Under the pieces are notes generated by a model. That model was not told the DNA's origin. It searched no databases and saw only the letters and a list, made by a program, of their open reading frames with translations. Position numbers and translations under genes: made by a program. Below, piece after piece: positions 11,589-22,663 of a stretch of 64,000 bases of DNA. The stretch comes from Blakeslea trispora (Eukaryota > Mucoromycota > Mucoromycetes > Mucorales > Choanephoraceae), in contig JAIWNE010000096.1 in assembly GCA_025331445.1 (NCBI GenBank), positions 1 to 64,000 on the forward strand, written 5' to 3'. Position 1 is the stretch's first letter, and every line of letters starts with the position of its first letter.

Positions 11589-13963
11589 CAGTCAGACCTC
11601 GATTTTGTCATACGGTGGGTGGAGGCATATTCTATGACAAAATAAAATTATGTGACTGTATAAATTTTAGCAGTCACATAATGTTCCTGAATCATAAATT
11701 CAAAATTAGTTTACTTCTTTGCCATATATAATAAACTTATAACATTTAAATGTTTTTGCATAATTCATCAAACACCGCACCTCTTGCTCTCGTCAATCAT
11801 CAGCAAGCACCCTGAAAATTTAAGCGTGTAGCTTTCAATCAGAAACAGCGCTTGGAAATTTGTCTCGAGGCCGCTCATCACCCAAAAAAAACCAGAAGCA
11901 GATGTGTCATTGGGCAAAGCGCCAATCCAACATGGATAGCTTGCCTAGCCAAAGCACCATCAGCAAGATTATCAAGAAATCAAAAGAGCTGTCCGAAATG
12001 TCAGATAAGGAGTTGAGTGCTAGCAGCAGCAAGAAAGCTCAATATCCTGAATTGGAAGAGGGGCTAAGCAAGCTTATTGTTCGAATGAGCAATGAAAATG
12101 TTGCAATCAATAAGCATAGTGTGCTTGCATATGCAACTCACCTGGTCAACTCTATACCAGAGCTTACTGCTGGCAAAGCAAAACCGCTCTTCTCCAATGG
12201 ATGAATCAGCAATTTCATGAAGCGTTATGATCTCAAATTAAGATAGATGAATGGCGAGGCCGGGTCTGTCCAGATTGATGCTAAGTTTGTTGCTGCTCAG
12301 GTTGAGAAGCTGAAGAAGAAGATGGAGAAGTACGAGTTAAAGGACATCTTGAACTTTGATGAAACAGAATTGTTTGATCGAGCTTCTCCTACAAGCACCA
12401 TTTGTGATATATTCACTATTAATAACAATAAAAAGTCAATTAGACCAAAAGAAAGATGTTTTATTCTGATATACGTTTTCTGTCTCTATTTATACTATGG
12501 GAAATACTGGTATGATAACTGAGTAACTTAAGCACAATGTATACATTGCCTGTAACCTGGATACATTGTATCCAGTGTTTGTACCGTTTGAACGCAACAG
12601 CCTGAGAATTCCAAATATAGAAATAGACTGGTCACAATAAGCCTAATCTGATCTTACTTTATTTTATTGCTCTGGAAGAGGCTGTTGTATGCAACACCAT
12701 TGCTGACCACAATGTTTCTGGCATCAAGTTCGACAAGACCAGAATGACAATTGATCTTCTTTGTGGTGCTGATGACAGCATCAAGTATGATGCTCTCATC
12801 ATTGGTAAGCACGAAAAGCCAAGATGCTTCAACCGCAAAACAGGTATGCTTTTTATTCAGTATGACATCTAGAAACACATATCTAATTCTTAATTTTAGC
12901 GGCTGAACTTGGCTTTCCCCATTACTACTTCAATTTGAAGAGCTGAATGACCAAAAACATCTACAAGTTCTACTTTTGTACTGTTAACAAGAAGATGGTC
13001 AGAGAAAATAAAAATATGTTTATCTTGATTGACAACGCTCCTGTGCATGAAAAGGACATGGAAAATTTAAACATCAAATTTAGCTTTTTACCAGCTCACA
13101 CCATGTCGCATTTGCAACTACTGAATGCTGGTATCATAGCCAACTTCAAGCATCAGTACAGACATGCTACATTCAAGTTCTTCGCTGTTCTCAAGAAGAA
13201 GGAGAAATATTCGACTTTTGGCTTATAACAGACCGAAAAAGAAGCAAGCACAGCCATGAGGAAGATTTACAAAGTAAATTAACTTCAGCCTATGAAGTGG
13301 GTGAGAATTACTTGGGAAATGGTAACCCAAAAACGCTTCCAACTGTTGAAAGCACGTTGGAATTCATCCCACCGCTGCCACCGGTCAAGATATTGGCACA
13401 TTCAAGCCCGTCAATGAGGGTGGTAATGATGTGCTGGTCGAAAGGAGTTTGGCCACCACTTTCAATCATTTTTATTATGACTCGTTCTATGAGAACGAAG
13501 GCTTTTTTGAAGATAAAGAGGCCAACACAGCAGATGAAGTAGAGGAAGAAGAAGTAGTTGATGCATCAACAAAAAGAAAGCGTCACATGGAGCATCTGCA
13601 AGAGCTCTTGGAGACATATGAGGCATCGGATGATGAGGAGTTTATCATGATGATTACCATGTCAAATGTCTTCAAGAAGCTCAAAAGACGAGAGCAAGAA
13701 TCATTTACAGTACAAAGTACAATTACAGATTTTTTCTCAAAATAAATCCTATTTTTTTCCATTTTCTGAATATAAAATATGAAATAGCCAATAATATTTT
13801 TTTAAAAATTGAAATTTTGTCATACGGTTTCTGCAAATTTTATGAATATGACAAAATCAAAATTCAGTCATATTTACATATTACCGAGAGTTGGTGGAGC
13901 CAAATCGTATGACAAAATCGAGGTTATGACAAAATCAAGTATGACAAAATCGAGGTCTGACTG
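11589..13963 (+). mobile_element. pogo-like (Tc1/mariner superfamily) element with TA duplications
   Basis: The inverted ends read CAGTCAGACCTCGATTTTGT at 11589 and its complement at the right end (ATGACAAAATCGAGGTCTGACTG, ending 13963). TA dinucleotides flank both sides (11587-11588 and 13964-13965). The right end contains extra copies of ATGACAAAATCGAGG. The size of 2375 bp and the transposase inside fit pogo/Tigger-type elements. A detached copy of its left end, inverted, sits at 46122-46224. Confidence 0.92.
11860..13745 (+). pseudogene. pogo-like transposase (CENP-B type HTH plus DDE domain), decayed
   Basis: The N-terminal part (11860-12200) has the CENP-B/pogo style DNA-binding region (QSTISKIIKKSKEL, then a second helix region). 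The DDE part follows in several frames. NFDETELFDR (about 12350) carries the first Asp. The next block (about 12740-12840, IIGKHEKPRCF) is out of frame. LIDNAPVHE (about 13030) carries the second Asp. LLNAGIIANFKHQY (about 13115) is the place where relatives have LD and here has LN, so the third acidic residue is lost. An acidic tail ends at 13745. In-frame stops near 12203, 12245, 12520 and 13227 plus frame changes make it inactive. Confidence 0.87.
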
Positions 13964-15769
13964 TAATAAGGTTGAGAGAAGATGTTTGCTATTCTTCTTT
14001 TAAATTTCTAAGATAGTAGTATAAGGAAGTTACGATCATGACTGAATGTCGATGTTGAGATCTGTCATCACAATTACTGAAGCAACTTGAGCACATGGAG
14101 AAGGACTCGTTGTTGCTGTAAGTGTCTTTAAGTCAAATAATGACTGGCAAAATGAATAACAGACATTTCGGCAGTTAGGTAAAATAAAAAACTGCACTCA
14201 TCTTTGTATAAAGTGAGATGATGTAGTTTGGGCTGAATCAGATCGCAGTGTATGAGTGTAAGCCGTACTTAAAAAGGCTGAAAAAGACAGATGAAAGTGC
14301 AAGATTATGAGCAACAACTTAAAGAGAAGTTTTAGCTTGGTGATAAGTAACAAATGCTACCTTCAAGCAAGTCAAAAGGAAAGAAAGAAAAGTGATGATA
14401 ATTCCTACCAAATCGCTATTTTTTCCTCAGCTAATGACTCTTACTAAATAAAGATGAAATGTTTTATTATCTCTTTTGAGAACTGTGAGTTTTAAACATC
14501 TGAAGTCAATCTTGAGACTAGCCAAATCAACTGTGTAAACAAAAACTTTTAATACTCTAGATAAGGTATTTGACTTAATGGTAAAATAGAATGCCTGGTT
14601 GGGAAGTTATGAAAGAGGAACAAAAGGATCAAATGTAGACTTTAAATTACTAATCCATTTACTTCTTTTATAAAAACAATCGATAATCGCACATATCCAT
14701 CGTAAGAGACATCATCAACAGATTTCAATACTTATGGTCAATGTTAACAATAAACCAAAATTTACTTTTCAGATAGATCCATCATAATATGTCTTTATTT
14801 TCCCAATAATCAGTAAAATCCAATTAGCTATAATGCAGTCCACCTCATAGATGCTTACCTCTCAAAAAACATGATATCCTTTAAAGAACTTTTAATCATC
14901 CATAATGCTTTTGATATGTAACTGGAATTGATTCTTTCACCGGAAATGATGTTGACAATGATGGCATCTCCCTTTGACTAAAACTGCCAACTTTTACTAA
15001 TAATTTTACCTCTTAATACCATTTTGTCATTCATAGGATTAATTTCTAATAAATCAGATGTAAACTTGGCTATATGTTGCTATTTGGAGAGTGAAAGCAT
15101 TGTCTTCAATAAACTAGAGTGATAAAAGGCTATCATCAAAAGTTAAAGGTGCAATCCGAATGTTTAGGTTGATTTAATCAGAGATTTTAATAGCTCCATA
15201 CTATCTTCAATGGTTTATATGTGAGTCAGGTAATCAATTGTAGAAATTGAACACTATCTTACCCTATTTTATAAACCCATTGGGCTTCATCAAAGAATAA
15301 TCATTTAATAGTGTAATTAATACAATATCCATTTTCATTAAATGTTAGATGATAAAAGCCATATGTAATACCATCGAGTTGCTTACCTTTGCTTTGTATT
15401 CGCCGCGATTAAAAGAATTCTCATGTTAGTGTAATAATCTCCACCACTGATAATTTGGAAGAAAGTGTAGTTATTGATCTTTTTCAAGTGATTTAGTCAT
15501 GGCGTGTTTAAAAAACTGCAATTGTCTGCTTTGTGATGGTAAGATGAGTGACTGTATGATAAAGACTTGAGCTGCCCAAATTGATCATGAACAAACCTAA
15601 AAGATAAATCTCTTTTTGAACAGTTAAAAGAGCGGACAAGTTAGCTGTCATGTTGAATGACTAGAATAAAACACCTTAGACCCAAAGAAAAATTACCTTT
15701 AAGATTTAGGGTGAAAAGTACGTAGCATTTAATAAAGTGAAGAAAAGAAAAGTCAAGAAAAAAAAGTAG

Positions 15770-15830
15770 AAGAAAAAAAGCCGAGAAAAAAAGCCGAGAA
15801 AAAAAGCCGAGAAAAAAAAAGAGATAAAAA
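15770..15830 (+). repeat. Short tandem repeat, unit GCCGAGAAAAAAA
   Basis: Three consecutive GCCGAGAAAAAAA units followed by two GAGATAAAAAA units. Local slippage product inside the right palindrome arm. The left arm at about 730-790 has a C/T-rich tract but not the same repeat. Confidence 0.8.
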
Positions 15831-16150
15831 AAGAGATAAAAAAAAGGAAAGAGAGTAATGTCACCCCCATAAATAACACAGAATTTTGGGGGATAACATA
15901 CTTCTAAAGCAAGTCAGCTATCGTAATAAAGGCAAAGAGAAAAAAGATCTGGAACATTTTTAGAAATCCGCCAATCAGAGTGACGAATTTCCATCACTAT
16001 AAAAAAGCCAAATGGTGATGATTTGGTCTGCATCCTCTCTTTACATCATACTTTTCAACCAGGAATAAAATATTGTCTGTGATAGTGATGAATTCAATTA
16101 TTCAGCTAAAATAATGAGATGTAGTCAAAAAGATAATCACATATGAATAA

Positions 16151-17387
16151 TGGAAAAATAAAGAGACAATCATTACATTCTAACAGATATATCGTTTACA
16201 TAAAGCAGTGATATTATATGCTTTGACCTTCTTTGACATATTAAGAACATACTATAATTGTTATAGCTTGTATGAAATAAATATTTGAAAAAGAGATTCT
16301 GCTCACGAATAGAAAAGAGACAGAATGGTACATCACATTGACAAAAAAGTATGCACTGAGTTTAATTCAATTTATGTAAAAAAGTATTGTTTTATTTAAA
16401 AAAGTTGACTCCTGAGCACATGTTAGCTTTCGCTCTACTCATCTATTCTGCATGTCGACATCTCAAACTTATTTGAGCATGCGAGATAATAGGCCTTCTT
16501 GGAAAAAAACCTAAGAAAAAGAAGAGATAAATAAAAGCACTAACGGCTACCTGTTGTAACGGGATCTGAATTACCTATTGACTTTATAAACTTTTCGATC
16601 CGTATCTTTTCTTGACTATTATGTTCAAATCCAACGACTATAGGATTTATAACACTTTCAAATCGTAAGGGGACAAAAAGGCTTGATATTTTATTCTTCT
16701 TAAATTCTCACAACTTTATACAAGTTTGTAGTGGTACTTGTGGCCACCAATTTGTTACAATTATTTTAAATTGTTGAGTGGTTGAAGTCCATATACAACC
16801 ATTCTCGGATATTGTATTCCCGACAAGCGCCCTAAAGCTGCAAGGCAGAAATATACCCTTATAACATACCCTAGGGAGCGGCTGTTAAAACAAAAAAGGT
16901 AGAAAATTTGGAAAGTGATTGGCTAGTTCCCTAAAGATTGCATTGATAATGGTAAATCTTGTAATTAAAGAGATGAATATGTGATAAAGAACGTTTACGC
17001 TCAAGGTAATAAATAATCTGAAGAAGAAATGGATTATATAAAATTCAGGAATAAATGAATGTTGATTTATCAGCGAATTTGATTCATGTTTGAATAAAAA
17101 ACGATTCAAATGTTCATTGTTATAATTCTAATAAAATTCGAGATAGAATTAACATATTTTAAAGGAGAAATTAAACAAAACATGATTCAGTGCCAACCAC
17201 CCTACCCTTTATCTATTCTTCTAAAAAGAGAAGAAGAACAAAAGAGAGAGACAGAAAGAGAGCGAAACCAACTAGTCAGAACCATCCAAGTGTCTAGATA
17301 TAAATGATATTAAAAACCAATAATTAGGGCTTCCAAAAATTTAAGTAATTAACCGTCTCTTCGGTGATTGAGGTGAAGAACTACCTT
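16151..17387. other. No recognisable gene
   Basis: AT-rich DNA between the palindrome and the solo LTR. Short reading frames exist but none shows a family motif. A purine-rich AGAGAGAGACAGAAAGAGAG-like patch lies at 17222-17265. Confidence 0.4.
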
Positions 17388-17814
17388 TGTTATATTCTAC
17401 AAATATAACAGGCACAAAATTTAATAAAGTTTAGAGACAAGTAAAGTCGATTAGAACTAGAACGACCAAAAAAGATAGATATGAATCTGATCCGCGTTTA
17501 TTTCAAATATGTGCCTAGTATTTATACTTTTTACGATGACTGAGTAACAATCCTTAATTTAACTGAGTGACATGGATAGTAGCTTATTTTTGGTGTAATG
17601 GATAAAGAGTGAGTACCTCTTGTGTATAAACCATAATTCACTATTTGTGCTTCAATCCAAGTGTACTTGATACAAATGAAGTGTGATCCAATCTTTTATT
17701 TTAGACTGAGTTTAGATGTCAATCAAGCTATAGCCAGTTATGACTGTAGAGCCGTGAGCACGGTTAGATCTGTATTATAACTCAGATATGGTAGAATGTA
17801 GGCTGTATACAACA
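17388..17814. repeat. Solo LTR, copy 1, with ACCTT duplication
   Basis: 427 bp beginning TGTTATATTC and ending TATACAACA (TG..CA ends). ACCTT occurs directly before (17383-17387) and after (17815-17819), a 5-bp target duplication. A second copy of the same LTR is at 39439-39865. No internal region adjoins either, so both are solo LTRs left by recombination between LTRs. This copy sits at the 5' edge of the DIRS-like gag region. Confidence 0.93.
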
Positions 17815-17829
17815 ACCTTTATAGCAATC

Positions 17830-18640
17830 ATTGATGTCAAAATCTGATTGAGCATCAATTGAGTTAGTTGCCGATGCGACAGAAGGAGCAGTTTCTTTGG
17901 AAATCTTTAAATCAAGCCAGTCGAAAGTTGAAAAGTAAAATGGAGTTAAAATACCTTTCTCTTCTTTGTTTGTCTTTTCTAGTGATAGTAATGCTTCATC
18001 AACTAGTCCTACAACCAAAAGTTAACACAACGGTTCAGAGGAATGTGTTTTTGTCTCAAGCTGGTGGAGAGATACTTGCGACAACTCTTCTTAAACTCAT
18101 CAGCAAGGTTGCGATACATAAAAGAAAACTTAAACATTTCCACAGGTACACAATTAAGTACGATGGTGAACAATGGACAAAACCAGAGACAATCAATAAC
18201 GTCTATTTCCCTGAACTCAAGAAATATCACTGCAAACCAGGACGAATGGTATCTGACCTCGGTAAATGAGCAGATAGGTTGCGAATTGCAGGATGAGGAG
18301 CCGCTGAGATACTCAGCGAGCTTCAATATGTCTACGAAGAGGAAGCAGATGAACAGACTTTACAAGAAATTTGAAAAAGGTTAGACGTCTTGCGGTATAC
18401 TGCCTTGCAACAGGCAAGGAGTTGGATAGAGAAGCCCAAAAACTATTTTCCAGAGTAATTAGGGCTCTCGCAAGCATCACAGACTCCCAAGGAGACAATA
18501 GAGACGAAGGAAAAGAATACTTCTTTACTAGCAACCAAGAGAAGAAAATTGCGAAAGCTCGCTTTGCGAAGACAATCATCAAGAGGACCACTCATTCAAG
18601 ACAGGTTACAGGCTATGAACAAGGCATTGGATAGAGAGGA
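17830..18640 (+). pseudogene. DIRS-like gag protein
   Basis: Helical, charged protein segments spread over all three plus frames, with many stops. The clearest are AEILSELQYVYEEEADEQ (about 18305-18360), directly followed in another frame by RRLAVYCLATGKELDREAQK (about 18380-18440) and a charged stretch to 18600. This succession resembles the capsid-like first ORF of DIRS elements in Mucoromycota. Assignment rests on that resemblance and on the DIRS-type RT/RNase H downstream. Confidence 0.55.
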
Positions 18641-19559
18641 CAGTCAATTAGACCAGATCGTATTTTAGAAGACCTAAGCCATAGGGACCACCATTCTCAA
18701 CGAGATATTACCCCAAACAGGAACCGACTTAACAGTCAAACAATAAAACAAGTTCCGACCAACAGAGACTTAGAAGAACAAAATACAAAAATTAATAGAA
18801 AATATAAAAATAAACAAAAATAATACAAATAAAAAAATTAGACATTATTGGTGAGAGAAAAACACCATACAATTTAGCAAAACGAAATACCTTCACAGGA
18901 CCGATTACAACACTTTATTCACAATTAGAAGAAGAACATCAAACATCAATGGCCCTTATCAGTTATTAAGGAGGGGCACAGAATACAATCTCAGAGACAA
19001 CCAGTGCCATGAAAGACCAAGCCACTGAGGCTGAAAGAGAACGACAAAACAGCGATAAACTGTCCAGTGACTTCCTTCCTGACATCAGAGGTCATGAAGA
19101 AGAGTCAGACCTCAGAACAGCAGGTTTCTATCAAACCTGTTTGCAATTAAAGAACCGAAAAAGTGTTGTGAGTGTAAGAATGAAATAGAAAAATCCTTTA
19201 GAACTCGTATAGGTTTATCAAAGAAAAATCAGATGTCATTTATAGCTATAAATTATCTAAGTATTTATATCTTTAGGTCGGATATCCTGATTCTATCATC
19301 TAGAGATGATCAGGGAATCTATTTTAATATCGAGGATACGGAGCTCTATATCATTGACCATGTCTCAGATATTCAATCTACTCAGCTCTTAGGTCATAGC
19401 TGATCTGAGATGGTAAGAAAGAAAAAAATGTTTTAATAAAATCTTTAGCACAATCTTGTCACTCTTATTGTCACATCAATTCTGATTAGATGTAGCTGGT
19501 ATCAGTAGTTTATCCACATCGATAAGAACTGAATCTTAAAAGCCAATTGGTCTATTTGA
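18641..19559. other. Degenerate linker of the DIRS-like element
   Basis: Between gag-like and RT segments. Scraps of reading frame (for example around 18900-19200) but no motif that can be named. The N-terminal half of the reverse transcriptase is missing or unrecognisable here. Confidence 0.35.
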
Positions 19560-20280
19560 TACATAATCCAATTTGTCTCTCAAGTTAGCATTACACTAAA
19601 ATCGATTTTTAAAGGATAGACAGATGAAATAGACATTGATATATTACAGTTACTCTAGTTCGATTTTAGACTCTACGTTCCGATGTAGCGTTCATAATAA
19701 TACTTCACGCAATTTATTTCGCAATTAGTATATGAATTCTAAATGTTCATAACACAAGGGATTTGATTAGTTTAATACCTCGACGACATATTTATCTTGT
19801 CGAAAACTAAGCAAGAAATGCGCCGGATTGTAGAGCAAACAGTAGACCATTTGACAGAATTGGGATTTATAATCAACTATCAGAACAGCGAACTTCAGGC
19901 AAAGCATATTTGAGAGTTCTTGGGATTCAACTTCAACAGCTTGAAGATGAGGATTAATGTACCACAGAAGAAGATGAGCAAACTGATAGGGAAAATCCGA
20001 TAGTTAAGCAGAGACAAACAGAAGCAACAATCATGCAGATGGATTGTTAGTTTGTTGGAGAAGATCACGGCGATGATACCGGCGCTATGAGAAGCTTTGC
20101 TACGAATCAAATTCTTACAACAGAATCTTGCAAGGAGCCTTAAAAATCAGCAATACAACTGGGAGAGCCTATGCAAATTATCGAAAGCAAGTTGTCAAGA
20201 ATTAACATGGAGGACCAAGAAGTCGAAAATACATAATGAATTGGACAAAAAGAATCACAGGGAGACACAAGAACCAGAGG

Positions 20281-21562
20281 TAGAAATCGCAGTCGGGTCG
20301 AGTCAACTCGACTTAAAACCCGTCGGGTCAAAAAACCGACTCGGCTCGACTTTGTTTCTTTAAGCATATAACCGACTCGTAACCGACTCGACCTAACCGA
20401 ATGACCCGTCGGGTTCGTGTAACTCAGGTCAGCTTCAAATAAGGAAGTGTTTACTTGGGATCTTTTTCAAGTTTGAGATGAGCATGTTAAGTGAATTTCT
20501 AAATATGTTGTAAATTTATTAAGTAAGATTGAAATAAAATAAATGCAAAAGAAAATTAAGAATCAAATAATTAAAAAAAATAACAATTGTGAATATAGTA
20601 GATAGATAAGACAGTTGTGTATGCATTTAAACAAAGTATAGAAGCGGCTTATGTGATTTGAAAAATAGAAAAAAATAACTAGATCTTGCGCAGGTGTTTT
20701 ATATCTTGAGACCAGTAACTTGATAGGACTAAAGTCTTGGTTGTTTTTTCCTCAAGCTTAGCTCTTGCAATGGTAGTGATGCGCTTCGCTGGGGAAAAAA
20801 GACGCTCACAAGGCGTTGATGTAGCTGGTATAGGGATATATTTTTTGCCATTGCTGAAAGAGCAGGGTATTTTCCACCTTCAATTTTTAGCAACGAATAG
20901 GTCTTCCTGATCTGCAAAAGGTTTGAATTGAGATTGTCTAAATATAAATTTTTCCCCGTACCTCTGTTTAATCTACCAAGTTTTCCTGTTTAACATCCAA
21001 GAGTCAAGGCTAACACATATGATGCAGCAGTGAGAATATTTGAATCATGGGCATCTGCGCAATTTGTTCTTACATAATTATTATTAGCATTTTCTCTTGA
21101 TACATTTAACTTTTATGCAAATCGTTTAATAGTAGCTGGCTTTATATTTGAGCATTGATCACTCATCACTTAAAAAGTAACTTTCCAAATAAGATTACAA
21201 TTGTGATAAATCGCATAACCTTTACTCTTTTCCATTGTATGCTTGAGTTGTTAGATTTTCGGTAGTTCCGCGTTTTATGAAGGTAGGATCATCGTATTAT
21301 TGATATTGCAAGTAAATAATGAAAAGAAAACCAATATGACCAAAATGATAAATGTAATGTAAGAAAAGGAGTTTTTTTTTTAATCGAAAGCAAAATCGAG
21401 CTCTATACTACTTCTACAGTAACACTAAAGTAAACCCGAATACCTTAACCCGTCGGGTACCCGACGGGTGACTCGACTCGACTTTAGATTTTTGGCAAAC
21501 CCGACTTTTTGTAAGTCGAGTCGAGTCAAACTCGACCAATACCCGACAGATTGCGATTCCTA
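20281..21562 (-). mobile_element. Internally deleted hAT relative, 8-bp target duplication
   Basis: 1282 bp starting TAGAAATCGCAGTCGGG and ending GACAGATTGCGATTCCTA, with ACCAGAGG duplicated outside both ends (20273-20280 and 21563-21570). The ends have the same architecture as the hAT at 3041-7098, but the repeated subterminal motif is CGGGT / ACCCG instead of CGGTT / AACCG. Only short transposase remnants remain inside, so it depended on an enzyme elsewhere. It is inserted in the RNase H region of the DIRS-like element. Confidence 0.92.
20729..21150 (-). pseudogene. hAT transposase remnant
   Basis: The minus strand encodes GGKYPALSAMAKNISLYQLH at about 20835-20880, the hAT C-terminal dimerisation block. 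It lines up with GGKYPTLSLMAKKYLSVPS of the larger element but has frame damage after it. Upstream minus-strand sequence (20990-21150) has another short coding-like segment without a nameable motif. Everything between is deleted. Confidence 0.7.
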
Positions 21563-22199
21563 ACCAGAGGTGATCATCCACGTAAACGCTTCCGACACAG
21601 GATGGAGAATAACGTCGGATATGGTGAAAACGAACAGGTTTTGTACAGAGGAAGAAGAAAAGACTTTAATCAATGCTCGCGAGTTGAAGACGATATTATT
21701 TGCAATCAGTCTCCACACAAAAGATACCTAAACTCTATCATTCACATATACCCGAACAATTTGACGGCCCTGATGCACGTCAAGAAGTCCGGAGGAACAG
21801 CATCGGCACTATTACAAACCTTAACCTTAGAAATCCAACAGATAATAGCACAATATCAACTCAAATTAAGGTTTTCTCACATAGAGAGAATAAAAAATGT
21901 ACGAGCAGATCAATTGAGCAGAGAAGTGAACCCCAATCTACGAATGGACGCTTCCAAACGGTTTTCAAATATGACATAGAAGAGATGGAATATAGATGAG
22001 TTTACAACCAGAGGGAACGCACGTGTGCCACAGTTTTGGAGCCTGAATGATTTATCTGTCAAGTCAAGATGAGTTAAACAAGATTAGAGAGAGGGTTTTA
22101 TTCAGTGTAGAATGAGATTGTCAATATAAATTGAGCTTGGTGACACAGAGTAGAATTGTGTCTTAAATAAATGTCTTGATTTAATGATGCATCTAGCTT

Positions 22200-22663
22200 A
22201 CGATACATCAACGATGACTTAACTCTTTCGAGTTTTGGACCGTTTCAGGCCAAGATAATACGTTGTTAAACTTGCGCATATCTAGAGTAAGTGCATCATA
22301 AGAAAGTCGAAATCCTAGAATGAAGATTGATTTCTGCATGAGATTGAGTTTTTTATGATTGATGCGAAGATTGGATCGAGTGAGTCGAGAAAAGGCTGTT
22401 TATAGACAACGAACATGGTTGTCGATACTATCATCGGTAGCAACGTAGATGTCGTCAATGTAATGAACACAATAATCCAAATCAGCAAAGAGACTGGTGA
22501 TACTTCGTTTTACCACTGAGGATACGTTAAGCAAGCCAAATGGAGCTCGTTTGAATTGATATTGCAGGCCGCTAGGAGCCGTGAATGAAGTAACAGGTCT
22601 ATCACATCGACGGATGCAAAAATTGTGAAAACATGTGATATTTGCGGTCTCAGATAAATTCAA
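22200..22663 (-). pseudogene. Ty3/gypsy reverse transcriptase fragment
   Basis: Minus-strand reading includes FTAPSGLQYQFKRAPFGLLN, followed by the catalytic YIDDIYVATD (about 22435-22465). Past a stop, one frame continues with LRINHKKLNLM and ILGF, and SLSWPETVQNSKEL-like RT thumb sequence to about 22200. No LTR is seen nearby, so this is a fragment. Confidence 0.82.

Larger units (their letters stand above)
10960..16150. repeat. Right arm of giant inverted repeat
   Basis: Inverted counterpart of 400-7290, interrupted by the pogo element at 11589-13963. Right of the pogo copy the match resumes at once: the TAATAAGG at 13964 corresponds to the left arm near 2553-2560, which shows a clean insertion. 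The inner end retains a decayed version of the last MULE codons (AACACCACGGCGTATAGGAG against GCACCACGGCGCAGAGGAG on the other side). Confidence 0.8.
19560..22065 (+). pseudogene. DIRS-like reverse transcriptase / RNase H, split by a hAT derivative
   Basis: The RT catalytic motif YLDDIFILSKTKQEM lies at about 19780-19825. LTELGFIINYQNSEL and EFLGFNF follow (19850-19930), then an ITAMIPAL..ALLRIKFLQ-type connection (about 20065-20110) and NWESLCKLS (about 20160). The RNase H domain starts HVNASDTGW (about 21575), just right of the hAT insertion, and continues with NARELKTILFAISLHTK (about 21680). It ends with IKNVRADQLSR, YEWTLP and TTRGNARVPQFWS (21890-22035). This order and the RADQLSR / FWS signature are those of DIRS/Ngaro elements. 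Numerous stops and frame changes make it a pseudogene. Confidence 0.8.
17820..22070 (+). mobile_element. DIRS-like retroelement, degenerate
   Basis: A plus-strand order of gag-like, reverse transcriptase and RNase H segments typical of DIRS/Ngaro elements, heavily mutated. I found no tyrosine recombinase segment downstream and no split direct or inverted termini, so the element is 3' truncated or the rest is too decayed. It is interrupted by the solo LTR at its left edge and by a hAT derivative at 20281-21562. Confidence 0.75.

Noticed and set aside
15770..15830. Regular short repeats that could suggest a CRISPR-like array
   Set aside because: A 13-bp unit in three copies without spacers is simple slippage DNA; a eukaryotic context makes CRISPR implausible.
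16885..17307. Pair of divergent short frames around 17100
   Set aside because: AT-rich and low-complexity, no motif, no supporting context.
17868..18269. Frame with a hydrophobic stretch resembling a membrane segment
   Set aside because: It crosses several frames of a degenerate DIRS-like gag; the hydrophobic stretch arises in a non-coding frame.
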